This document shows, piece by piece, positions 57,532 through 64,000 of a stretch of 64,000 bases of DNA. Numbering within the stretch: position 1 is the stretch's first letter; each line of letters begins with the position of its first letter. The stretch is from Streptomyces sp. 2114.4 (GTDB taxonomy: Bacteria > Actinomycetota > Actinomycetes > Streptomycetales > Streptomycetaceae). Below the pieces are notes generated by a model, which saw only the letters and a program-made list of their open reading frames with translations, was not told where the DNA came from and made no database searches. The translations under genes were made by a program, and so were the position numbers. Location of the stretch: contig NZ_FYEY01000001.1 in assembly GCF_900187385.1 (NCBI RefSeq), forward strand, positions 6,944,001-7,008,000. Direction: 5' to 3'.

Positions 57532-58433
57532 GCGAGCAGGACCTGCCCCCGGGCGCGCCGGAGGGTACGTTCCATGAGATCGGACCGTACGTCCAGGGGC
57601 CGGAGCCCTCGGGCTTCGCGGCCGAGGAGATCGACACCAGCCGGCCGCATCCGGCCCGGATGTACGACTACTACCTCGGCGGCTGGGACAACTACGAGGT
57701 CGACCGGGTGGCCGCGGAGCGCGTCATCGAGGTCCACCCCCAGGTCCGGCTCAGCGCCCGCGCCAACCGTGCCTTCATGCGGCGGGCGGTGCGCGACCTG
57801 GTCGCCGGCGGCATCCGCCAGATCATCGATATCGGCACCGGCATCCCCACCTCCCCCAACACCCATGAGGTGGCCCGGGAGACCGCGCCCGACACCCGGG
57901 TCGTCTACGTCGACAACGACCCGATCGTCGCCACCCACGCCGGCGCCCGGCTGACCAACACCGAACGCACCGGATTCGTGCTCGGCGACGTCCGCGACCC
58001 CAAGGCGCTGCTCGACCACCCCACCGTCCGGGAACTGATCGACTTCGACCGGCCGGTGGCGCTGCTGCTGGTCGCCGTACTCCACTTCATCCGGGACGAC
58101 GAGGACCCCGCCGGCCTCATCGCCGCCCTTGCCGAGGCGCTGCCGACCGGCAGCCACCTCGTCCTGTCGCATGCGACCGGTGAGCCTTATGAGGCCTATG
58201 AGGCGGGCCGCATCAACGAGCAGGCGCGCGACGGCGTGGTGAACGTCTACAAGAGCGCCACCGCTCCCCTCAACCTGCGGTCGAAGACCGAGATCGCGCC
58301 GCTCTTCGGGCCGTTCGCCCTGCTGGAGCCGGGAGTGGTGCGGGTGCCGCTGTGGCGGCCAAACGGCCCGGTGCCCGGGGCGCAGGAACTCAACAACACC
58401 ATTTTCTACGGCGGGGTGGGCCGCAAGGGCTGA
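57528..58433 (+). CDS. DUF574-family SAM-dependent methyltransferase
   Basis: 301 aa, S-adenosylmethionine methyltransferase of the PF04672 (DUF574) family, largely actinobacterial. Segments: DTSRPHPARMYDYYLGGWDNYEVDR, SAM-binding IIDIGTGIPTSPNTHEVA, VYVDNDPIVATHA and LLLVAVLHFIRDDEDP. Coupled to the DUF397 gene by a 4-bp overlap, which joins it to the whiJ-type module. Methyl acceptor unknown. Confidence 0.92.
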   Translation: MSEQDLPPGAPEGTFHEIGPYVQGPEPSGFAAEEIDTSRPHPARMYDYYLGGWDNYEVDRVAAERVIEVHPQVRLSARANRAFMRRAVRDLVAGGIRQIIDIGTGIPTSPNTHEVARETAPDTRVVYVDNDPIVATHAGARLTNTERTGFVLGDVRDPKALLDHPTVRELIDFDRPVALLLVAVLHFIRDDEDPAGLIAALAEALPTGSHLVLSHATGEPYEAYEAGRINEQARDGVVNVYKSATAPLNLRSKTEIAPLFGPFALLEPGVVRVPLWRPNGPVPGAQELNNTIFYGGVGRKG

Positions 58434-58459
58434 CCGGCCGGGCCCGCGGGCCCGGCCGG
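58434..58459. terminator. Perfect 26-bp palindrome between convergent genes
   Basis: 13-bp self-complementary arms beginning one base after the methyltransferase stop; serves it and the convergent PfkB gene. Confidence 0.8.
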
Positions 58460-58477
58460 AGGTTCCCGCCCGGCGAG

Positions 58478-59512
58478 CTACGCGTCCGCGGGGGAGACCC
58501 GGGCGTCCGGCGGACCCGCGAGCCGCTGCCCGTCGCCGGGCGGTGCGGTGGCGGTGGCCGGTGCCGCCGAGGTGAGGGGCGGCGCCGTGGTGGTGAGGGC
58601 CGAGCGCAGGTCCTCCGGTCCGGCGAGGCGGGTGTGGGTGCCCGGCGAGGTGCAGGCGTACGCCCCGGCGACCGCCCCCAGGCGTGCGCACTCGTCGAGG
58701 TCCCGGCCCGCCAGCCGGCCGTAGAGAAACCCGCAGGTGAAGGCGTCGCCCGCGCCATTGCTGTCCACAACCGGGCCGGGCGGGACCGCGGGCGGGACCA
58801 GGCGTGGGGTGCGGTCGTCGGCGGTGAGGAGGTAGGCGCCGCCCGCCCCCGCCATCGCGATCACCGCCTCGGCCCGTCCCTCGTGCAGGATCTCCCGCAT
58901 GACGGAGCCGATCCGTTCCCCTGCCCCCGCCGTACTGAGAAACACCAGGTCCGAGCGGAGCGCGAACTCGCGGTGATGGTCCGTCAGTCCGTCCCAGTCA
59001 TGCAGATCCGTGGAGACGGGGATGCCCAGAGCCTCGATGTCGTCGTAGAGGAACCGGGCGAAGTGCATGATCGACAGATGGACGTGCCGGGCCCGGCGCA
59101 GCGGCGGGAGGTAGTGCTCGGGCGGCATCCGCAGATCGAGCGGGTCGCGGCCGTCGTAGAACGACATCCGGCGGCCGTCGGAGGCCACCAGGTTGACCGC
59201 CCGGCGGGTCCCGTACGGCGAGAGCAGCGGCCGGAAGTCGACGCCGGTACCGGCCAGCCGCTCACGGACCAGGCTGCCCGGATGGTCGTCGCCGAGGAAA
59301 TCCACGAATCCCGTGGTGAGCCCGAGTGCCGCACAGCCGAGTGCGACGCCGGTGCCGGTGTGTCCCGCCCCTTCGTGAAGAGGGGGGACCGCATAGGAGT
59401 CGGCGAGCGGTACGGGCAGCGCGGCGACCGACACGTTGGTGTCCACACCCGACCCGCCGACGACGAGTACGTCGTATGCGTCATACGGCTCAGAAACCTG
59501 CTGGAATGTCAC
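58478..59512 (-). CDS. PfkB-family carbohydrate kinase
   Basis: 344 aa ribokinase-fold sugar or nucleoside kinase. N-terminal LVVGGSGVDTNVSVAALPVP, substrate loop GAGHTGTGVALGCAALG, and C-terminal anion-hole motif VDSNGAGDAFTCGFLYG, where the usual DTxGAGD reads DSNGAGD with catalytic Asp kept. GTG 59512 has AGGGA 5 nt upstream. A Pro/Ala/Thr-rich tail of about 40 residues follows the domain. Substrate unassigned. Monocistronic. Confidence 0.9.
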   Translation of the reverse strand: MTFQQVSEPYDAYDVLVVGGSGVDTNVSVAALPVPLADSYAVPPLHEGAGHTGTGVALGCAALGLTTGFVDFLGDDHPGSLVRERLAGTGVDFRPLLSPYGTRRAVNLVASDGRRMSFYDGRDPLDLRMPPEHYLPPLRRARHVHLSIMHFARFLYDDIEALGIPVSTDLHDWDGLTDHHREFALRSDLVFLSTAGAGERIGSVMREILHEGRAEAVIAMAGAGGAYLLTADDRTPRLVPPAVPPGPVVDSNGAGDAFTCGFLYGRLAGRDLDECARLGAVAGAYACTSPGTHTRLAGPEDLRSALTTTAPPLTSAAPATATAPPGDGQRLAGPPDARVSPADA

Positions 59513-59721
59513 AAGCGTCCCTGAATCCCTTGCTGGTGAGACGAATCCCTTGCTGGTGGAACCGTTTGCGGACGAGGTGCGTCCGCTGCCGGGAGTCTAG
59601 ACGCACACTCGGCTCATCAGGGGATGTCAGGGACTCCGGTGACACGAGGGAGAAAAGGGGCCGCAGAAGCCGCGCCGGTGATCAGTGGCCGGCGCGGAAC
59701 GGGCGGGGGAGCGAGGGGGAC

Positions 59722-61140
59722 GTGGCGGCGGATAGGACAGAGAACTCCCGGGGCGGGCGCACCGCGATCGTGATCGGTGGCGGGCTGGCCGGGATGCTGG
59801 CCGTCACCGCCCTGGTCGGACAGGTCGACGCGATCACCGTCGTCGAACGCGACCGCTACCCGGCGGGGCGGGCCTTCCGCAAGGGCGTCCCGCAGGCCCG
59901 CCATCTGCACATCCTCCTCAGCGGTGGTCAGCGCGCGCTGGAGGAACTGCTGCCCGGAACGGTCACCGCGCTCAGCGAGGCGGGCGCGCGCAGCCTGTAT
60001 CTGCCGCGCGATCTGCTCACCCGTACCCCCACGGGCTGGCAGCGCCGCTTCGACGAGCGCCGGCATCTCACGCTGAGCGTCACCCGTCCGGTGCTGGACT
60101 CGGTGGTCCGGGAGCGGGCACTGCGGGCCGCGGCGGGCTCGGCCACCCGGGTGAGGGTCCTGGAGGCGACCGAGGCCATCGGTCTGACCGGGGACGCCGG
60201 CCGGGTGAACGGGGTACGTGTCCGGTCACGGGACGGTGAGCCGGGCGCGCGGTCCGAGCGGGAGCTGCCCGCCGATCTCGTGGTGGACGCCTCGGGCCGC
60301 GGCTCCCGCACCCCTCAGTGGTTCGCCGGACTGGGCCGGGCCGCGCCGCAGGAGGAGACCGTGGACGCGGGACTGGCCTATGCCACCCGGATGTACCGCC
60401 CCAAGGACCCGGCCACCGCGCCCGACGCGGGCGTCAATGTGCCCGGCTGGCCCCAGTGCCCGCGCGGCGCCGCGTATGTGCCGGTCGAGGACGGCAACTG
60501 GCTGCTGACGCTGTCCGGCGTACGGGGGCACCACCCGCCGACGGACGCGGCGGAGTTCACCGCCTTCACCGCCACCATCGGCGACCCCTACGTCCATGAA
60601 CTGCTCGCCCGGGCCGAACCGCTCTCGCCGGTCCACAGCTTCCGCGATACCTGCAACCGCCGCCGCCACTACGAGCGGCCCGGCGCCCTCCCCGAGGGGT
60701 TCCTCGTCCTCGGCGACGCCGGCTGCACCTTCAACCCCGTCTACGGCCAGGGCATGTCGGTCGCCGCACTCGGCGCGCTGGCCGTGCGCACCACGTTCGC
60801 CGAGGGCGGCGGTCTGCGCCCGGGGCTCGCCGCGGAGGCGCAGCGGGCGGTGGCCCGCGCCGCGGAACCCGCCTGGCTCGCCGCGGTCGGCTCGGACCGC
60901 CCGTACGCGAGCCCCGACGGCACCAAGGCGGGTCCCGGGGAGCGGCTGACCACGTGGTACCTCGACCGGCTCTCCGCCCGTGCCGCGATCGACCCGGTCG
61001 TCGGGGCGGCCTTCCGGGACGTCTTCTGCCTCACCGCGCCGCCCACCCGCCTGGTCGCCCCGCGGGTCTTCCTGCGCACGGTCTTCCTGCCCCGCCGCCC
61101 CGGGCTCCCCGGCCCGCCCGCGGTCGTGGAAAGGGTGTGA
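59722..61140 (+). CDS. FAD-dependent monooxygenase/epoxidase-like protein
   Basis: 472 aa flavoprotein, PHBH/geranylgeranyl-reductase-like fold. FAD motifs: AIVIGGGLAGMLAVTAL, the ADLVVDASGRGSRTP stretch and LVLGDAGCTFNPVYGQGMSVAALGAL. The phrase RKGVPQARHLHILLSGGQRALEELLPG is typical of a Streptomyces family related to LasC-type epoxidases. GTG 59722 follows GAGGGGGA. Substrate unknown; no biosynthetic cluster surrounds it. Cytoplasmic. Confidence 0.85.
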   Translation: MAADRTENSRGGRTAIVIGGGLAGMLAVTALVGQVDAITVVERDRYPAGRAFRKGVPQARHLHILLSGGQRALEELLPGTVTALSEAGARSLYLPRDLLTRTPTGWQRRFDERRHLTLSVTRPVLDSVVRERALRAAAGSATRVRVLEATEAIGLTGDAGRVNGVRVRSRDGEPGARSERELPADLVVDASGRGSRTPQWFAGLGRAAPQEETVDAGLAYATRMYRPKDPATAPDAGVNVPGWPQCPRGAAYVPVEDGNWLLTLSGVRGHHPPTDAAEFTAFTATIGDPYVHELLARAEPLSPVHSFRDTCNRRRHYERPGALPEGFLVLGDAGCTFNPVYGQGMSVAALGALAVRTTFAEGGGLRPGLAAEAQRAVARAAEPAWLAAVGSDRPYASPDGTKAGPGERLTTWYLDRLSARAAIDPVVGAAFRDVFCLTAPPTRLVAPRVFLRTVFLPRRPGLPGPPAVVERV

Positions 61141-61401
61141 GGGCGGCCTGCCCGGCCCCGCTCCCATGGACGCGTTCGAGTTGCCGGCCCGTCCCGTATC
61201 GGCGGTGGTGCCCGGGAAAGATCACACCGTTACTCCGGAATGCCACGGCCGGTCGCGCCGTTGCTGTCTGCGGGTGATGGTGTGGAGAGTCCGGGTGTCG
61301 TGGTGCGGAAACCGTACGGCGGCGCCGTGTGGCGCGGCGTACCGGAACCCGCCGCCCACGCGGCCCGTTCACTTCGCGACTGCCCCGACCATGGAGGTGC
61401 C

Positions 61402-62577
61402 GTGACCGGTTCCAGACCCCGTCGCTCCCGACTCTCCGCGCTGCGGCCGGCGGCTTTCGGCGCCGTGCCCACCGGGGAGCGGCTGGCCAGGCTGCGCAGG
61501 TCGCCCCAGTTCGTGGACGGCCAGTTCCGCAATCCCGTGGAGACCAGGCAGCTGCTCCACGGCTCCGCGCTGCCGATGGCACGTACCCAGCTGAGCCGGG
61601 AGGGACGGCTGCGCCGGGCGCCGGTCGGCCGGATCCCGGTCTACCGCCCGACCGCCGCGGACGGGACGGAGCCGCCCGCCTCCGGGCTGCGGCTCACCTG
61701 GATGGGTCATTCGAGCGTGCTGGCCGAAATAGACGGTCAGCGGGTGCTCTTCGACCCCGTCTGGAGCGAGCGCTGCTCCCCGTTCACCTGGGCGGGCCCC
61801 AAGCGGATGCACCCGGTCCCCATCGGGCTGGACGAGCTGGAGCCGGTCGATGTCGTGGTGATCTCCCATGACCACTACGACCATCTCGACATGCCGACGG
61901 TCCAGGGCCTGACCGGCACCGGAGCGGCCTTCGTCGTCCCGCTCGGCGTCGGTGCCGACCTGGAATTCTGGGGTGTGCCCGCGGAGAGGATCACCGAGCT
62001 CGACTGGCACGAGTCCGCACGGGTGGGCGGGCTGACCCTCACCGCCACGCCCGCACAGCACTTCTGCGGCCGCGGTCTGCGCGGCCCGCAGCACACCCTG
62101 TGGGCCTCCTGGGTGGTCGCGGGACCCGGCCACCGGATCTTCCACAGCGGCGACACCGGCTACTTCTCCGGCTTCGCGGAGATCGGCGCGGCATATGGCC
62201 CGTTCGACGCGACGATGATCCAGATCGGCGCCTACAGCGACTTCTGGCCGGACATCCACATGGACCCCGAGCAGGGGGTGCAGTCCCACCTCGACCTGCA
62301 GGGACAAGAGCCCGGTGGCGTGCTGCTGCCGATCCACTGGGGCACGTTCAACCTCGCACCGCACCCGTGGGCCGAGCCCGCCGAGTGGACCCTGACCGCC
62401 GCCCGGAAGGCCGGGGTCACCAGCGCCCACCCCCGGCCCGGAGAGCCGTTCGAGCCCGCCGACCCTCCGGCCGTCTATCCGTGGTGGCGGGCGATTGCCG
62501 TGCCCCCCGTCCATGGATGGCCCACCTGGCCGCCGGCGGTTTCCCCCACCGACGTGGATCTCGTCGCGGACCGCTGA
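61402..62577 (+). CDS. MBL-fold metallohydrolase (NAPE-PLD/UlaG-like)
   Basis: 391 aa. Metallo-beta-lactamase fold: LRLTWMGHSSVLAEIDGQRVLFDPVW, metal motif ISHDHYDHLD (HxHxDH), PAQHFCGRG, HSGDTGYFSGF, and final His in LLPIHWGTFNLAPHPW. Resembles N-acyl-phosphatidylethanolamine phospholipase D-like and UlaG proteins. GTG 61402 follows GGAGG at 4 nt; the frame is open from 61240, but that part is low in similarity. No signal peptide. Follows the monooxygenase gene in the same direction with a 260-bp gap. Confidence 0.88.
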   Translation: MTGSRPRRSRLSALRPAAFGAVPTGERLARLRRSPQFVDGQFRNPVETRQLLHGSALPMARTQLSREGRLRRAPVGRIPVYRPTAADGTEPPASGLRLTWMGHSSVLAEIDGQRVLFDPVWSERCSPFTWAGPKRMHPVPIGLDELEPVDVVVISHDHYDHLDMPTVQGLTGTGAAFVVPLGVGADLEFWGVPAERITELDWHESARVGGLTLTATPAQHFCGRGLRGPQHTLWASWVVAGPGHRIFHSGDTGYFSGFAEIGAAYGPFDATMIQIGAYSDFWPDIHMDPEQGVQSHLDLQGQEPGGVLLPIHWGTFNLAPHPWAEPAEWTLTAARKAGVTSAHPRPGEPFEPADPPAVYPWWRAIAVPPVHGWPTWPPAVSPTDVDLVADR

Positions 62578-62800
62578 GGCGGCAGCGGGGTGCCGACCGT
62601 GGGACCGGCCGGCCCGCCGAGTGCCTTCCCACTGACCGGCCATGAACGGAAGTTCGAATTTCCTCGTACTGGCGTACGCAAGGCGCCCACTCAAGGAGGT
62701 GGCGAGGGGTAGCGAAACCCCGAAGTGGGCCCGGACCCCACCCGTGCAACAACTAGCGTGCGTGCTCCGCGAACTGCCACGGCCGATCCGGAGGGCGCCG

Positions 62801-64000
62801 ATGCCTACCGCATTCCCCCAGGGGAACCAGACGTTCCAGGAGGCTCACAGATCCCCAGGGCCCCAGGGTTCCCCGGGGGCAGTCCCCGTCCCCGCCTCCG
62901 CCCGGCGGCGGGAGCGTGAGGGCGGACGACACGGTCGGGCCTCGTTCCCCGAATCCGCTGCCGACTCGGCGATACGGACCCGCCTGATCCGGCTCGCCGC
63001 CGTCCCCTGCCTCCTCGTCGCCGTCATCTGCACGGGCGCCGCTGCCTTCGTGGTGCAAACCGGCGGCGCCCGGCTCACCGGCCGCGAGTGGGTCGTGCTG
63101 TGCGGCGGTCTCGCGCTGGTCTGCGTCATCGTGCTCACCGCGAGTGCCGCCGCCAACGCCGAGGCCCGCGCCACCGTCACCCGCTACGCCCGGCTGCGCC
63201 AGGTCTGTGCCCGCAGCCAGTCCGACCTGTACGACCTGCTGGACCGCGTACGGCAGGGGGAGTGGATCCAGCGCCGCGAGCCCGAACAGGGCGTGGCGCC
63301 CACCGGTGACACGCTCGACCTGCTCGCCCACGAGGTGGCCGCCGCGGGCCGGGCCGCCGAGTCCGCCGTCATCGACGCGGTGGCCATCGCCCGCAGCAAC
63401 GCCAGCGGCAGCGAGCAGAAGGTCGAGGTGTTCGTGAACCTCGCCCGCCGCCTGCAGTCCCTGGTGCACCGGGAGATCGAGCTGCTGGACGAGCTGGAGA
63501 ACCAGGTCGAGGACCCGGACCTGCTCAAGGGCCTGTTCCACGTCGATCACCTGGCCACCCGGATCCGCCGGCACGCCGAGAACCTCGCGGTGCTCGGCGG
63601 CGCCATCTCGCGCCGCCAGTGGAGCCGCCCGGTGTCCATGACCGAGGTGCTGCGCTCCTCGATCGCCGAGGTCGAGCAGTACCCGAGGATCAAGCTGGTG
63701 CCGCCGATCGAGGGCACCCTGCACGGACACGCCGTCGCCGACGTCATCCACCTGCTCGCCGAACTCGTCGAGAACGCCTCGATCTACTCCGCCCCGCAGA
63801 CCCCGGTCCTGCTGCGCGCCCAGCTCGTCACCGCGGGTCTCGCGGTTGAGGTCGAGGACCGCGGCCTGGGCATGTCGGCGGACGAGCAGTCGCGGATGAA
63901 CGCCCTGCTGGCCGACCCCGAACACATCGATGTCGCCGAGCTGTTGAGCGACGGCCGGATCGGACTGTTCGTGGTCTCCTCGCTCGCGCGGCGGCACGGC
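62801..64000 (+). CDS. Conservon-type membrane sensor kinase/ATPase (CvnA-like), 3' end missing
   Basis: 400 residues of a protein that runs past the window; no stop is seen. ATG 62801 has GGAGG 6 nt upstream. A Pro/Arg-rich cytoplasmic N-terminus is followed by two TM helices (LIRLAAVPCLLVAVICTGAAAFVV; WVVLCGGLALVCVIVLTASAA) with only a short external loop, then a helical region, an H-box-like FHVDHLATRIRRHAENLAVLGG and GHKL N box LLAELVENASIYSAPQTP with DRGLGM. This is the layout of CvnA proteins that head conservons (kinase, roadblock, DUF742, GTPase), so those genes should follow. Confidence 0.9.
   Translation, partial: MPTAFPQGNQTFQEAHRSPGPQGSPGAVPVPASARRREREGGRHGRASFPESAADSAIRTRLIRLAAVPCLLVAVICTGAAAFVVQTGGARLTGREWVVLCGGLALVCVIVLTASAAANAEARATVTRYARLRQVCARSQSDLYDLLDRVRQGEWIQRREPEQGVAPTGDTLDLLAHEVAAAGRAAESAVIDAVAIARSNASGSEQKVEVFVNLARRLQSLVHREIELLDELENQVEDPDLLKGLFHVDHLATRIRRHAENLAVLGGAISRRQWSRPVSMTEVLRSSIAEVEQYPRIKLVPPIEGTLHGHAVADVIHLLAELVENASIYSAPQTPVLLRAQLVTAGLAVEVEDRGLGMSADEQSRMNALLADPEHIDVAELLSDGRIGLFVVSSLARRHG

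Noticed and set aside
59722..62577. Monooxygenase and MBL-fold genes as a natural-product cluster
   Set aside because: No scaffold-forming enzyme, regulator or transporter is nearby, and the genes are separated by 260 bp.

Overview
The window is chromosomal DNA of a Streptomyces-type actinomycete. Coding GC is very high with third-position bias, GTG starts and overlapping start/stop codons are frequent, and the content is typical of the genus: conservon kinase, XRE/DUF397 pair, hopanoid cluster, secreted peptidases, and rare TTA (bldA) codons in a few regulatory or accessory genes. The order idi - phospholipid/wall-polymer operon - hopanoid cluster matches, from memory, the SCO6750-SCO6770 region of S. 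coelicolor. No phage, transposon or CRISPR array was seen.

Layout. 1-5.5 kb: end of an amino acid permease, a decayed macro-domain gene, a small two-gene membrane operon of lower GC with a TTA codon, an unfamiliar operon (72-aa protein plus an alpha-helical 563-aa protein), and an MpaB-type oxygenase gene. 5.5-13.7 kb: three secreted peptidases or hydrolases (M1, CocE/S15, M14), a BCCT osmolyte transporter broken by a one-base deletion, and a GNAT. 13.7-28 kb: D-Ala-D-Ala carboxypeptidase, D-amino-acid oxidase, FUSC membrane protein, a 16-bp tandem repeat, a TetR/hydrolase divergent pair, Tex, an SCO6745-like protein with an orphan palindromic operator, two consecutive DJ-1/PfpI proteins, a crotonase-fold protein and an ABC-F ATPase. 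28.2 kb: initiator tRNA-fMet.

28.5-37.2 kb: an anti-sigma-like ATPase, type I IPP isomerase, then a tightly coupled seven-gene operon. It holds a DUF5941/CDP-alcohol phosphatidyltransferase, a nucleotidyltransferase, an AraM-type sn-glycerol-1-phosphate dehydrogenase, a second CDP-alcohol phosphatidyltransferase, a GT2 and a TagG/TagH-like ABC exporter. It looks like a pathway that makes and exports a glycerol-phosphate-containing polymer or glycolipid. 37.5-49.4 kb: the hopanoid cluster hpnC-hpnD-hpnE-polyprenyl synthase-shc-hpnG-hpnH-dxs-hpnO-like. It runs from DXP through FPP, squalene and hopene to adenosyl- and aminobacteriohopane derivatives.

49.5-53.8 kb: two divergent operons facing across about 430 bp. 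One encodes a small membrane protein, an ECF-like sigma factor and a helical protein. The other, with a TTA codon in its first gene, encodes a small membrane protein and a 650-aa STAND-like ATPase with a degenerate P-loop; the two proteins share an unusual G-x-V-x-G-x-V-S-T-G-D motif. This is the strongest candidate here for an undescribed signalling or conflict system. 53.8-64 kb: a protein tyrosine phosphatase, an SGNH hydrolase, a whiJ-type locus (ATPase with TTA, XRE-DUF5753, DUF397, DUF574 methyltransferase), a PfkB kinase, an FAD monooxygenase, an MBL-fold hydrolase and the start of a conservon (CvnA-like) sensor kinase running off the window.
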